Of a stretch of 64,000 nt of DNA, positions 47,599-59,864 are shown one piece after another. Source of the stretch: Ochotona curzoniae. Taxonomy: Eukaryota > Chordata > Mammalia > Lagomorpha > Ochotonidae. The notes beneath the pieces are model-generated. The model searched no databases and had not been told where the DNA came from. It was given only the letters and a program-made list of their open reading frames with translations. The stretch is from contig NW_024466599.1 of NCBI RefSeq assembly GCF_017591425.1, positions 24,838,001-24,902,000 on the forward strand, in the 5' to 3' direction. The translations under genes were made by a program, and so were the position numbers. The number at the start of each line of letters is the position of its first letter. Positions within the stretch are counted from its first letter, which is position 1.

Positions 47599-47923
47599 TT
47601 TTAAAAAAAAAGATTTATTTTTATTATTTGTTTATTGGAAAGGCGGATATACACAGAGGAGAGACAGAGGAAGACCTTCCGTCCGATGATTCACTCCCCA
47701 AGCGAGTTCAACGGCCGATACTATGCCGATCCGAGGCCAGGAGACTCTTTCGGGTCTCCCACGCGGGTGCAGGGTCCCAAAGCTTTGGGCCGTCCTCGAC
47801 TGCTTTCCCGGGCCACAGGCAGGGAGTTGGATGGGAAGTGGGGCTGCCAGGGATAGAACCGGCGCCCATATGGGATCCCGGGTGTGCAAGGCCCTTAAAC
47901 ACTTGCGCCACCGCGCCGGGCCC
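47599..47923 (-). mobile_element. Young SINE, near full length
   Basis: The body is close to consensus, including GGAAAGGCGGATATAC, GGCCGATACTATGCCGATCC and CACGCGGGTGCAGGG, with many intact CpG sites. The head CACCGCGCCGGGCC is complete. A small gap, GCAAGGCCCTTAAAC, removes a few bases near the A box. Exact 14 bp duplications flank it. Confidence 0.95.
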
Positions 47924-47937
47924 TGCTGTTTCCTTTT
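47924..47937. repeat. Target-site duplication, right copy (14 bp)
   Basis: Exact repeat of 47585-47598. Confidence 0.92.
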
Positions 47938-48794
47938 ACCTGTAAACTCTTCAACAAATTATGTAATGTTCTGAAACGCAGTTTATGCATCTGCGATGTG
48001 GGAAAGAATATCTTCTTTCTGAAGACTTCAATAAATTTGATTCATGTATTAATGTAATCAGCATGATCAGAACAGGTTATCAAATAATATCACTCTTTTG
48101 AGTAGCAGTTTGTTTTGAAGGACTGTTAGGTTTCTGATTTTCAATGAATTTCATTCTTCGCAAAAGTTAACTTTTTGAAACTTAAAATTTATTAGACTTG
48201 TTGTTTTTGTTTTTCAGGCCACATGAAAAATGATATGGGCTGAGTCACTGATGAATGGAGTGTGTTGATTCCATACGGAGAAGGAAAGCCACCCTGGCAG
48301 CTTTATTGCCTTCTTTCTGCTTCCCAGAGACGACACCACTCAACTGGCAGCTTTGTTATCCATTGTGTTTCTTCTCCCAGTCAAGTACTCGGAGAGTAAT
48401 TTATTTCCTAAAGAGAGTGGGATGTATCATTTGGATAGGAGCTTCCACACCAGCCTGTCCCTCAGGATGTCTGGCAATTTGGATCAGCGTCTCCAGTAAT
48501 TCAGGTTTGTTAGAAATGATACGTTAAGGCATGTGATTTGCCTTAATGCCAGGGTGATTTAAAAGATGTTAGAACCTTTCCCCTTATGCCCACTCCATAC
48601 TGGCCTTTTCTTGTCTTCCTCACTGTCTGTGAATTCTTGTTTTTTCAACTCAAAATTTGTTCCATGAAGTGATAACTCCTACTTGCATATCATAGCTCTT
48701 TAATGAAAGAGGCAGTGCTAACTCAACACCAGATATGGCAACTTTGAAAATGTTTTCTATTTTAATTAATTTGAAAGATAATTTCTCCATATGA
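47938..48794. other. Unique stretch
   Basis: No repeat seen. A TTTGTTTTTCAG acceptor-like run at about 48206-48217 precedes a 90-codon frame that starts at 48255, but no convincing donor or motif accompanies it. Confidence 0.4.
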
Positions 48795-49040
48795 GTGAGT
48801 GTTTGGTGCATGGTTAAGGTGCTGCTTGAAAGGCCACCTGTGGTATCACAGTGCCTGCACTGAGTCCCAGCAGCTCTGCTTCTGATCCAGCTGCCGCTAC
48901 TGGGCAGCCCGGGAAGCAGCAGGTGGTGGCTCAAGCACCTGCTCCCTGTGGACTGAGTTCCAATTCCCTAACTTCAGTCTGACCCAGTGCTCGCTGTTGT
49001 GGGGGAGCTTTAGGAGCAAACAAGCTGAGGGAAAGTTGGA
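48795..49040 (+). mobile_element. Old SINE, 3' end eroded
   Basis: GTGCATGGTTAAGGTGCTGC (A-box side), CTGATCCAGCTGCCGC, GGTGGTGGCTCAAGCACC and CAGTCTGACCCAGTGCTCG are recognisable. No clear tail. Confidence 0.6.
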
Positions 49041-50335
49041 CTTCCATTTTTTTTTTTTTTGCATATAGCATTACATTTATTCCAGTTTCAGCTTGAGAAT
49101 ATAGGAAGTCTGTATATTCCCTCCGTGCAAAAGATTTGCCCTGGTGAGGAATTAATGTGGAAGCAGTGTTAAGTCTAGCATATGTGAACCAATGCTGAAA
49201 ATAGAGGAACAAGTGGGAGTCAGGCAGGAAGGGAGAGACAGAGAGGAAAAAGAAAAGAGTGGAAGACATTTTCTGAGCTCTCTTTTCTATATCCTATCTA
49301 CCACCTACATGGAAAAATGAGTGGAGATGGTGTGGCCTTCTAAAATGATTCCTTCAAAAACAGATGTCACTTCCCCTCCATGGGAGGTGAGGAACAGAGG
49401 AATAAATATTCCTCAAGGAAATTTCTGGAAGCCCTACCACATGTCTGGATAATTCCACCCTGATAGTCCAATAAACAATTCAAATTCAACTTGCAAACTT
49501 GATTTGCTGTAAGCAAATTGTAGCTACCTTACTATCTTCATCCCCATTTTCTATGCTCTAGCTACATACAGGATTCTATCATGTAAGTACTAATTATTTA
49601 GAAAGTAATATGTCCTCTGTTAAGCACTGTATATACAATCCCTTGCTCCATTTCTTGTTAAGTTCTGTGAGGTAAGTAGTTTTTTACTTACCCCTTTTAC
49701 CAATGAGAAACCAGAACTAGAAATGCATGATTCTAATCAGTATGAACCACCTACTCCCCACACCTGGACTTTGCTCCATATGTATTCTGCCATCCATGCT
49801 TGGTTATCTTTCTTCTGAGGACTACTGTGCAAGCTGGGACAATGTGTCCTCCATGCCCCATGAGTATCATCTCTGGCCTGCTCTCTCAGGAATGCAAATC
49901 TTTTCAAGTACAATTTGTACTGTTAAATTCCACAGACTCGCTATTGTGGCATAAAGGCCGCCTATCTGTCCAGTCTGATTTCCTGCCCTTCCACCACCAT
50001 GCAAATCCTGGACTCCACAGTAGCTCGTTAATTGTTATTCCCAGGAAATGTCAGGCTCATTCCTGGCTCCTTATCTATGTTTGTGTCATTTCTTTCCTCT
50101 GAGTTCAATATAATCATCTCATCTACCCCAGCTTAGCCTTTGAAAGATAAATTCTGTGTTTAAATTTTTACACCTGTGTGAACCCTTCTTAAACATTTGA
50201 ACACATTTCACTCAGAATGCAGGCATTGCATTGCGTTGCCTTGTACCTGCTAGTTCTTTTGCATAATCAAGTCCTCCTTTAAAGATAAGTTTACTACAAT
50301 AAGCCAAAATACCAGACACAGCGAGGTACCTAGGA
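49041..50335. other. Unique stretch
   Basis: About 1.3 kb. A 14-base T-run lies near 49048-49061. The 112-codon minus-strand frame at 48931-49269 crosses SINE and the T-run and is not a gene. Confidence 0.4.
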
Positions 50336-50734
50336 GGTCCTTTATTTTAGCAGGGTTGGGAGAGCGTGGAGGCAGAGGGAGGGAGAGAGCGAAGGGGAAC
50401 ATCTCCTGTCACAGAGGCAGGAGAAGGTTGCAAGCGAGGGGAAGAGGGTGAGATGAAGGATCAGGGAGAGCCAGGCAGGGGAAGGGCTAGCATGTGCAGG
50501 GCAGATAGAAACACTCGCCGGTGTGCTGCTTCTGTGGACGGGAGAGGCTGTCATGGGACTTGAAACATTGGTGGACAGGATTGTTGTAGCCACAGGGGAT
50601 TGATAGGTGGACAGAGATTAGGGAAAGCGGCTGGGAGGGATTGGTGGGTGCAGTCGTCAGGTACGGTGCCATGAGGTTGTAGCAGATTGATGGGAACAGG
50701 GTTATGAAGTTACAGTGATTGGCAGACAACAAAA
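50336..50734 (-). mobile_element. G-rich LTR- or 3'-UTR-like segment next to L1
   Basis: On the minus strand the segment is strongly pyrimidine-rich and ends with AAAATAAAGGACCTCC, a polyadenylation-like signal. It directly adjoins the ORF2 end of the L1 at 50735. It is therefore either that L1's 3' UTR or a solo LTR inserted beside it. No A-tail is visible. Confidence 0.4.
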
Positions 50735-51330
50735 TTAGGACATATCCTTTTGGGATTGACCTATTTCACTTAGCATAGTGGTCCCTGGTTGGGACCATTT
50801 GGTTACAAATGGTACAGTTTCATTCTTTTTAATGGCTGCGTAGTGTTCCATGGAGTAGATATAACACAATTTCTAATCCACTTTTGTTTGGATAGGCATC
50901 TGGATTGCTTTCATATCTTTGCTATTGTAGATTGTGCAGCTGTAAATACAGGATTACAGGTCTGCTGTAAATGTAGGATTACAGGATTACGTATGCAGTT
51001 GTCATTTCCTTTGGATGCATCCTAAGAGCAGGATAGCTGGGTCATATGGCAGGATTATTTGGAGTTCTCTAAGCACTCTCCAATGTGATTCTCATAGTGG
51101 TTGTACTAGCCTACACTTCCACCAGCAGTGAAGGAGAGTACCATTCTCCCCATACCCACAGGTATGTCAGCAGGTATTGTCAGTAGAGTTCTGAATGTAG
51201 CCCAACCTCACTGCAGTAAGGTGAAACCTCAATGTGGTTTTCATTTCTGTCTCCCTTATGGCTAAGGAACCATGGCATCTTTTCATATGTCTGTTAGCCA
51301 TTTGAATTTGTTCCTTTGAGACCTAGGGAA
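50735..51330 (-). mobile_element. L1 ORF2 C-terminal region, minus strand
   Basis: The reversed ORF2 text is clear: GATTGACCTATTTCACTTAGCATAG, TTTAATGGCTGCGTAGTGTTCC, AGCTGGGTCATATGGCAGG, CTACACTTCCACCAGCAGTG and CATATGTCTGTTAGCCATTTG. Short ATTACAGG repeats near 50950-50990 are a local insertion. No open frame. Confidence 0.85.
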
Positions 51331-51830
51331 GCAGATATTTAAAATAGTACCCAGTCCAAAATGGCAGGGGACTTCAGGGCTGATGTTTGAGTCAATCCCC
51401 ACAATACTTACTACATAACAGGTCTTTTGGATGATGAAAGCCTTTGAGGGCTCAGAGAAAAGTTAGATTTGGTTCTTCCTGACACAGTTACTGACATATA
51501 ATAATTACTATTGAATTGGGACATACTACATCCCTACAATTATAGTTATGGTACTTGTCTTGAAAAGTGAACATAATGTAGCATTCTACCTTGAAAATTC
51601 CGCAGATTATATTGTGGACCGATGGTAAGTAGAAATTAACAAGGAGATTAAACAATTTGACTCCTTTGGGGTTGAACCAAAAGCTACCATCCAGGACATA
51701 AACCTTTCATAATCAAAAAAAACTAATTTACAAAGCAATATAAGCACCTGTAGTTATTAAATGTTACATGTGCTATTTATAGGGTAGGAGCGGTTATAAT
51801 TTGCTTAATTAGAAAATCAAAAATAGTGCA
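51331..51830. other. Unassigned AT-rich stretch
   Basis: May contain further L1 3' sequence, but I cannot align it. Confidence 0.35.
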
Positions 51831-52010
51831 GAGAATACTATGCAGCCATAAAGAATATAATCATTAAAAGAATGGTGGTCTAAAAGATTGGATGTAAGGT
51901 CAATGACACAGGACTAGTACAAGACAGAGAGAAAGGATGTATGGAGCCACAGGAGTTTACACTTAAATCTTCAACTTCAGCGTGATACCATGAAGGCAGT
52001 AGGAGGATGA
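51831..52010 (+). mobile_element. L1 ORF2 C-terminal fragment
   Basis: GCAGAGAATACTATGCAGCCATAAAGAATATAATC is the typical ORF2 3' phrase. It is followed by L1-like text through AATGACACAGGACTAGTAC. The next 300 bp may be its 3' UTR. Confidence 0.6.
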
Positions 52011-53544
52011 ACCTCAGAACATTTAAATAATTACCCACAATCAGGCAAACTTGAAATTTTACACACCTTTCAACTTACCACCTGGCCTTGGACTAGTGCA
52101 TCTGGCTTTAAATCAGAGATATATACTATGAACCATCTAAGCATGTATCAAACTGTAATTTCCCTAAACAGCCACATATACTAAACAGTTATTGCATAAA
52201 CCTTCCTGTCTCAGCATTTACATGGATCAATAGATGCCAGGTCCACTCTGGTTAATGACATTCAACTCTGAACCAGATACAGATGAGATACACCCAGATT
52301 TGTAAGCAACTCATAACTCCCCTTGTAAAGTTGTTCTAGATAAACTCTGATTTCACCATCTATCATCATAGACAATGCTTGTCCTAGAAATTCTTGAGGG
52401 TGAATTCAAATTTGGCAACTAATGGTTGTGATCACTCAAAAAGTAGCAGGAAATGTAAAATTACTAGAATAATGCATCAATAAAATGCTATATGTGACAA
52501 TTCTATCTATGATTTTTAGTAAGATGTTGATTATTCAAAAAGAAGTGCTTAACAACAGAATATAATTTGAAACTTTGTTGTGCATTTGATAACAGAAAAA
52601 AAGAATAACAGAATTACCACTACTTGTCTTTGTTCCCCAAATTCTCCTAGTATTCATAAAAGACAATATGTTCACTCATAGACCGGTACATCATAAAGTG
52701 TATGGAAAATTAAAATTAAAAGTTACATTCATTTTTATGGGAGAAATGAAAATCAATGCATTGTTGATTCACAATACCCACTGCCATGATGTTTTGAAGA
52801 CTCTCTGAGTATTTCACACTGATTTAGATACAGTTTTCCTTATAGTCACAGAGAGGGAGAGAATGAGAGAGACAGAGATATTGAGAGAATGTTTATTACC
52901 TGGAAAAAGTAACCAAAGGTTGTCTGACTTTTATCTGGAAGTTTACTAGCAGTAATGAGGACAAATGAAGGCCTTCCGGTGATTTCTGTTCATTGCACAA
53001 CCCTGCAGATCTTGAAGTCTGCTTCTGATGAAACATTCTCTGCTGTTCAGTGATCTTCCACTTGTCTGGCAGATAGATCTTACTATAGGAGGTGTTGGAT
53101 TTATCAATAAAGGATATGGTCTAGGCCACGCCTGCCCACCACTATTTACAACCAGCTGATAGAATGCATTTGCACATATAGGTAACCCCTTGGACCCAAG
53201 TAGATTCTTTTTTTCTTCTTTTCTCTCTGATCTCTCTGGTAACCACATAAATAGATAAGCTCAAGTTAACAAAGAAAAATCAACATTTTAAAAGTAGCAC
53301 CTTTCCTGAAGTCAGCTGCAACAGGGGCCACATCCAGTAGCAGTCTCTTCTTTCATCAGGGGTTGTCTGAACAATACACTACCAGTTAAGGATAAGAAGA
53401 AAGCAAGAAGAAATTGACTCCCTTGTATGAGCAGTTGCTATTTGAAGATCAAATGTAGCATAGTCCTTTTTCTTGTGAAAACAAAGTTCTGGGTGTATTA
53501 TTTTGATGTATTAACCATGATTGGTAGCATTTCTGATCTTTAAA
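52011..53544. other. Mostly unassigned, with a GA-rich tract
   Basis: A (GA)n-rich tract occupies about 52846-52892. The 100-codon minus-strand frame near 52946-53248 has no motif. No gene supported. Confidence 0.4.
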
Positions 53545-53795
53545 AAAATTTTTTTTTTTCATCAAGAGATGGCAACAGAGAGATCAGCCTTCCAAACTGA
53601 TGGCTTGCTCTCCAAACGTCCACTAGAGTCAGGGCTGGATCATCCACACCCAGGAGCCCAGAGCTCCATCTGGAGGGCTCGCGTGGGTGACAGAACACAT
53701 TCGCAGGAGACTGGGACTCAAACTAGATCTCCAATAAGGGAAGAAATTGTCACCAACAGCAGCTTAACTCACTTTGCCACAATATTTGCCCAACA
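53545..53795 (-). mobile_element. Old SINE
   Basis: T-run, CATCAAGAGATGGCAACAGAG, GCTTGCTCTCCAAACGTCC, CTCCATCTGGAGGGCTCGCG, GACTCAAACTAGATC (B-box side) and the head CACTTTGCCACAATATTTGCCC. Confidence 0.65.
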
Positions 53796-53830
53796 TATAA
53801 AATATGTTCTAAATTCTAAGTAGTTTTTGT

Positions 53831-53885
53831 GCATATATATATATATATACACTACATATATATGCTATATCTATATATATACATC
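53831..53885. repeat. (TA)n-rich tract
   Basis: Alternating TA interrupted by CAC and GC. Confidence 0.9.
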
Positions 53886-54297
53886 TACTTTCAAAAATCA
53901 ATTTTTATGATGGTCTTTATTTGGCACCTTCCACTTTCTAACCAACTTTTTATAACATCAAATTTATGACACTCTAAACTAGTACTCAAAAATAATCAGT
54001 TTCTACACCTGAGTAGTTGTTTGCTTTTATTGTCTTTTTAATACTGTTGTCTTCAAGCCATAGATAATTGATATAGTTTATTAGGAAGCTGCACAATTCA
54101 GCTTCAAAGACAGTTTAAAATTTTACCTATTATAATAACCTGTGATTTGTGGGATATGTTTTTTGGGGAGTCATTTCCCTTTGAGCAGTAGTTATTTTAA
54201 TGTCAAAGGACCAAATGGAATTTTTAAAGTGAGGTTTCTTTTAATCAATAGCTGTGTAATTACACTCTTTGAGAATTTTTTAGCAACCTAAAGGATC
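53886..54297. other. Unique AT-rich stretch
   Basis: No feature supported. Confidence 0.4.
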
Positions 54298-54590
54298 GCA
54301 TGTCCTTGAGATTCTTATTATATTTCAGAGGCAGAAAGACAGAAAGCGGTTTCCATCTACTGATTAACTTGCCAAATATCCAGAATAGTTTTGTGTGGCC
54401 AAGACTGGCTTTGAACCCTAACAGAGGGTTGGGAACTTGATCTAGTCCTCCAGTATGGATGACAGGAGTCAAATCCCTTAAGCCATCACTGTTGCCTTCT
54501 AGAAGAAGCCGGATTCAGGATCGGAGCTGAGATTCCAACCCAGGCCATCCAAGATAGATGTAGGTATCTTCACTGCTTGGCTTGTTCCAA
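54298..54590 (-). mobile_element. Old SINE, rearranged
   Basis: TTCAGAGGCAGAAAGACAG, TCTACTGATTAACTTGCC, GGATGACAGGAGTCAAATCCC, then GGAGCTGAGATTCCAACCC (B-box side) and a worn head. Confidence 0.6.
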
Positions 54591-55741
54591 GGTTAATGGT
54601 GTTAAGTGTCACTACATAGGCCAATGTTTTGGTGCTGGAAATTTCTACAATTTCTCTAGTATGAACTCTCTTACTCTCTTACATTTTCCTGGATTTTCGC
54701 AGCCAGAAAACTTCAGTCTATTTCAAAGTGGTGTTCAGCAGGAATTTTGGCGCAAATTTTCTTTAGGAATAACATATTGACGCTGATTTACTTTTCTGGT
54801 ATCTCTCCTCACTTCCCTACTTACATGTCCAATGTAGTGTAACTTGTGATTCTCCCTGCTCTTTTATGTAGATGTAGCTGTCAGTTTAGAGCTTTCTGCA
54901 TCATAGGCACTTAATTGCTATCAAGGTTGTAATAGACAACAAAGTAATAAAAAAAATAATTTTCAAAGCTCTTCATAGTATTATGAGACAAGTGGTCTTA
55001 CTATTTTTTAATGGAAATCTAAATGGTAACACCTTTTGGGAAAACAGTTTGGCAAATGTATTCCCAGTCTGTGAAATGTTGGTAACCTTTGCCTACGTAA
55101 TTCTGCTTAGACATGCTATGTTACAACTTAAAGTTAATTCCCCAAAACATTTCAACACAAAGATGCTTCTAGCTGTGTGATTTATCAAAGTGAATTCATT
55201 GATCCCAAGTAGACAAGTAATAAAAAGATTATCATAAAGACACAAGACACAAAATGATAAAGGAAATAGTGTTTTTACATGAAAATTCAGTGTTATAAAC
55301 ATTTAATTCAGTGGTAGACTGAAAAATAGAGTGCTTACTAATGCATGAACCTTGCAAAATTCATGTAGGTCAAAAATTAGATGAAAATGCATAAATAGCA
55401 GCAGCTGTGTCTCTGGGCAGTTATAGTCACATTCTGTATTCACTATGGGTACATTTCTATATTTTACAAATATTCTGTGATACTATATTTTATTATTATA
55501 CAACTGTATTTTAAAATAAGGAAATGATCAGACACTGCCACAAGTTGTCTTAAATATAGTGCTATAATTTCTGGGTTTGTTTGCAAATGATAGTGTTATT
55601 TTCATATTTAAAATACTGGAAATCTTTTTTCTCCCACCATAAGAAATTCACTGGACACATTAAAAATTCTCAAGTGTGAAGAAAAGTAAGATTTCTCAAG
55701 ATAATGTCTGTGCTGGCATGTTCATAATTATAATGAGCATC
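54591..55741. other. Unique stretch
   Basis: About 1.15 kb with no recognised repeat. Several 60-70 codon frames lack motifs. Confidence 0.4.
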
Positions 55742-56128
55742 TATGTTAGTCAGATTTTGTTACTTTAAAACATCACGCAGGAGCTTCTAGGGAAAGAGAA
55801 GGCTTATTTTGGCTTATATTTTGGAGGTCTACAGTTCAGCATCTGGAAAGCCTGGTGATCTGGCAGCTGGTGGAGGCTGCCAATCATAGATACGTGCACA
55901 GGAATGATCACCTAGTTCATGGACCAAACCCCACTTAACAGACCAAAGATTTCACAGAACCACTTTCCCAGAACCATCCCCACTCCCAAGCTGATGTGGA
56001 AACCCACCCCGGACCCACCACTCAGCTGTAGTAATTAAGTCATATGTCCATCCTGCAACTACCATGACTTTATTAATTTCTAACGTGAGACTTTGGGTGT
56101 AAACATAAAGTAGAAGTCTGGGGAGACG
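55742..56128 (-). mobile_element. Probable MaLR-type LTR
   Basis: The order of phrases fits a reversed mammalian MaLR LTR (MST/THE1/MLT1 group): TTAGTCAGATTTTGTTAC, GAAGGCTTATTTTGGCTTATATTTTGGAGG, ATCCCCACTCCCAAG, AACGTGAGACTTTGGGTGTAAACATAA at the 5' end of the LTR. No internal gag/pol sequence adjoins it, so it is a solo LTR. Confidence 0.55.
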
Positions 56129-57148
56129 AGTACTGTTCAATTGTTAACAGGCTTAGTGCAGAAACTGTTACAAATACTCAAAGTACATGGTTAGATTCAT
56201 TTTTTTAAATTTGGTCTCTGTGCATGTCAATCACCTTTGTTTTCACCTTTATTTTCCTTTTTCTAATCCCTGTTACCAATACACATTTAATATGCTTTAG
56301 CACATTATGCCAAATGGACTCATTCACAGAATGAAAGATGTTAATTACATAATTAGCTGCAATTGTCGAATGTATATTTGACATGATAAATTAATGGCAT
56401 TCTCACCCCTGACTGGAATCCCAGATAAATTGTTTTGTAGTTTTCTCCCAATGTTGCTACTGTTGCTGCAATCTTTGTCAACACATTGACCTTGTATGTT
56501 TACTCTGTTTTTTTTTTTCTCTCCAGAACAGACAGCCTTTAAAAGGTGGGTATTTTTTTTTTTTTAGCAAATCTTATTCATTGTCAATCTTCTATATCAG
56601 AGGAAGCACTATAAGGGCAGATACTTTATTAATTTATGCTTCCTAGAACTAAAACAATCCTGGTTATAGTAACATCTAAAAATATACTTACTAGCATTAC
56701 AGTGTGTTTGATGTTAGTCTTTAAAAGTTCTCTTCTATAAATTTAGAGCATGTTAATAAATAAAAAGGAAAGCGAGCACCCACACAGCATGTATACCCAG
56801 ACCAACTTCAATACTAGCCAAATGATCAACTTGTAGAGCAAAATGTGAAATATGTTATTTACATAAAATGAAATAGCATGTGAACTGGACATGAAAGAAC
56901 TACAGAAACAAACTATAAGCCGTATAAATTTGAAAAAAAAAAAAAACCTCACCATTTTAAGTGAAAGAAAGGAGATACAAGGTTATATGCCGTATGCTTT
57001 CATGTCTGTTAGAGTCAAGCACTGACAAATTTGTAGAGGATGAAACTACATCAGCAGTATCTTAAGGCGTGATAGGATGATTCGCTGAAAATGGAAATGG
57101 GCACATTTGTACAGATGGAAATATTTGTAAAAACTGGGCTGTTATAAT
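56129..57148. other. Unique stretch with T- and A-runs
   Basis: T-runs lie near 56508-56518 and 56549-56565 and an A-run near 56933-56945. No gene or repeat supported. Confidence 0.4.
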
Positions 57149-57161
57149 ATATATATATGTC
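57149..57161. repeat. Target-site duplication, left copy (13 bp)
   Basis: ATATATATATGTC recurs exactly at 57487-57499. Low complexity makes its exact length uncertain. Confidence 0.8.
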
Positions 57162-57486
57162 GGGCCCGGCACGGTGGCGCAAGTGGTTAAGGTCCTCGCC
57201 TTGCATGCCCAGGATCCCATATGGGTGCCGGTTCTATCCCGGCAGCCCCTCTTCCCTTCCAGCTCCCTGCCTATGGTCCAGGAAAGCAGTTGAGGACGGC
57301 CCAAAGCTTTGGGAACCTGCACCCGTGTGGGAGACCCGGAAGAGGCTCCTGGCTTCGGATCGGCATAGCATCGACTGTTGCGCTCACTTGGGGAGTGAAT
57401 CATCGGACGGAAGATCTTCCTCTCTGTCTCTCCTCTCTGTATATCCGCCTTTCCAATAAAAAAATAAAAAAATAAATCTTAAAAAA
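57162..57486 (+). mobile_element. Young full-length SINE, best reference copy here
   Basis: The head GGGCCCGGCACGGTGGCGC holds the A box (about 57175-57192); the B box is at 57230-57240 with a one-base deletion (GGTTCTATCCC). The full body includes GCCCAAAGCTTTGGG, GGGAGACCCGGAAGAGGCTCC, GATCGGCATAGCATCG and TTGCGCTCACTTGGGGAGTG. The tail is TTCCAATAAAAAAATAAAAAAATAAATC. Confidence 0.96.
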
Positions 57487-57499
57487 ATATATATATGTC
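57487..57499. repeat. Target-site duplication, right copy (13 bp)
   Basis: Exact repeat of 57149-57161, after the A-run of the tail. Confidence 0.8.
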
Positions 57500-58069
57500 T
57501 AAATATTTCCTGAAGTAATTCCACTATATACTTTGAATTTTATGCTATATATAATGCAAGGAAATTATAAAATCTACATGTGTATTTCATACATGTATGT
57601 AGATGACAGTATGCAAATATATGGATGACAGTATGCATATTGTTCATCAACAAAAAATTCCATAACAACTTAATGGGATTTTTTTGGAACAAACGTTTTG
57701 AATCAGTGGGCCCAGTTCACATCAGGGTGAAAATAACAAGATTTCATCGACATGAAGTTAACCACCATGCTACTAAAATAAGCATGCATCACAAGAGTGG
57801 TGAAAACAGGAGTCAAAAACCTTTTTGTAGGAATGGATTCCAATGTGTGATTGCTGTGGCGCTGGAGTAGTTACAGTTAATAACTAGAACTTCATTATTC
57901 ATGATATGCAGCAAAACAGTGTGGAAATCGACATCTGCAATCTCAAGTCTTTTCAAGCAATCCATCTCTCATGGATGATCAATTAATGCATCACAAGAAC
58001 TTATTGGGAGAGACACAGATAACTAGGAAGTGCAAAAAGGAAAGATTTACTGCAAAGGTAATTAGTTTT
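57500..58069. other. Unique stretch with a small duplication
   Basis: GATGACAGTATGCA occurs at about 57603 and 57625, in a tandem arrangement of about 22 bp. The 81-codon frame at 57625-57870 is unassigned. Confidence 0.4.
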
Positions 58070-58280
58070 GACTCTACAAAACTGCATATTGAAACAAGCA
58101 AGAGCCATTCTATGGAGTTCTACTCAGCTATTCAAAAAAAAAAAAAATGAAATACAATCATTTTGCAGCCAAATGGGCTGGATTGGAGACCATTATGCTA
58201 AGGGAAATGAGCCAATCCCGAAAGATCAAATTCCACATGTTTGCTCTAATATAACCATCAAAAATCTTGAGGCAGGTATG
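58070..58280 (+). mobile_element. L1 ORF2 C-terminal fragment
   Basis: TTCTACTCAGCTATTC, ATGAAATACAATCATTTTGCAGCC, GGAGACCATTATGCTAAGGG and GAGCCAATCCCGAAAGATC are unmistakable ORF2 3' phrases. The following 550 bp may be its 3' UTR but I cannot match them to the L1 3' UTR elsewhere in the window. Confidence 0.75.
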
Positions 58281-58830
58281 GCCTGGGGTTGCTTTGCTCA
58301 TCTTTTGGAATGGCTCTTGCTTATTTCAGTATGGCTCTTGCTAATCCAATATCTACACAGGCCGAATCTGAATCTGCTTAGGAAGCCTGCAGCCTGCCCT
58401 AGGGAGTTACTCCAACCAGAAACCTTCAGTTACTCCAGTACCTCTAATGTCCTGGAGGAATTTCCATGAAAGGAAACTTTGGCAGAACAAAACCAGCATT
58501 CCTAGCACCAGAACATAGTGGAGGAATATTGAAGTTGCCCCAACAAGTCTGCTCTCTGGATCCTTAAGATTTGCAGCTGAACTAACCGCTTTAACTGTTG
58601 GTTTTAATTGGCAATGGACCATGGTGGAGAACAAGAATATCTGAAAAAAGGGGCAAGGGCAGACCAGCTTTACCCACACTCCTAACAGTCATGGATGAGC
58701 CTCTAAGGAATGTTGCAGATTTCTTTACACATTTTTTTTCCTTTGAAATGCTGCAGCTATTACAGATTACGATTCTTTTTCTCTGTTAATGTTCTTTCCA
58801 TTGTGCTCACAAGTAATGAAGAGCATGGAT
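58281..58830. other. Unassigned; possible L1 3' UTR
   Basis: Mixed-composition sequence directly downstream of the L1 ORF2 end. Frames of 90-130 codons cross it without a motif. Confidence 0.35.
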
Positions 58831-58834
58831 GAGC

Positions 58835-59165
58835 AAAGTGGGAGAGGTTTATTGAAAAAAAAATGGCAGAAAAACAGCCTTACAGTTGGAAACAGTCCCT
58901 AGAGGAAGGAGCCATTGAAGGCTGGTTGTCTTGGGGATCGTATGGGCTACAGAAAAGGCAGTTCTCATGATCGGACTGGAAGGGGCATTAAGAATTGATG
59001 GCTTTGATGGGTTCATTGTGTGCAAGTGAAGTGTCCAAGCTCAGAAGTCCATCGCAGGGGCTGTCTGAGTCTTCTTTGGTCCTACGAAACTTACATCTAG
59101 GTGGTACGAAGGGGCTCACTGGTTGCTGTCTCTGCAGCCAGGAGTCAATCAATCAGATCTAAAAC
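58835..59165 (-). mobile_element. LTR-like segment
   Basis: On the minus strand TTTCAATAAACCTCTCCCAC resembles the polyadenylation region of a mammalian retroviral LTR (R/U5). The upstream 300 bp are of mixed composition. No internal retroviral sequence and no verified end repeats are seen. Confidence 0.35.
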
Positions 59166-59864
59166 ACAAAATTATAATGAAACAATTGGTATTGGAGGTC
59201 CAAATGAGACTGAGTCATTCACTCATTCATTTATTCATTCAACCATGCATTGAGCAAGCATTCACTGGACATACATCCAGAACAATGCAGAAGGAACACT
59301 AAAGATACTATAGGAAACACAATAGACATGATGTTTCAGTTATGAAACTTACATTAAATCCAAGAAGACTGAAAGAAAGCATCCAATGGTTAAATCCACA
59401 GGCAAGGACAATTTTCTAGAATAAGCTCCCTAGTAGACTTCAAAAAGGTGGTGTGGCATTAACTTCTATCCAAGAACGATGAACAAATTCACCATGTCAC
59501 AAAACCTTTTCTTAACTGTTATTCCATATTGAATTTATTGCTCTGTTCCATGCACTCTCATTACGTCCTGAAAGAATGACTATAGCATGACTTACTTTCT
59601 AATATACTTAACTTTTAAAATATTCACCTTTTCTCATTAAAACATAATACCTTGTCCAAATACCTCTAAGTCCAGGTTCAGTATTCATTCTTGAATCTTC
59701 AAAGCTTTTCTCAAAGAAGACAACAAATAATTGCTGAATGAATTAATTAAATGACCCTTAAAGCATTTGAGGTTTCAAGCTTAAGTCTGTATAGAAAGGT
59801 ACAAACTGAATCCACAAAGTAGGCAAGCAAGAATCAGAATCCATTTAATCTGTTTCAATTAATT
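59166..59864. other. Unique stretch
   Basis: ATTCATT-type short repeats near 59218-59245. No gene supported. Confidence 0.4.

Noticed and set aside
57164..57236. tRNA-like promoter boxes suggesting a tRNA gene
   Set aside because: The A and B boxes belong to the head of a SINE. The cloverleaf is not intact and the SINE body and tail follow.
58068..58469. 133-codon plus-strand frame
   Set aside because: Its first half is L1 ORF2 3' text read in the wrong frame and the rest has no motif.
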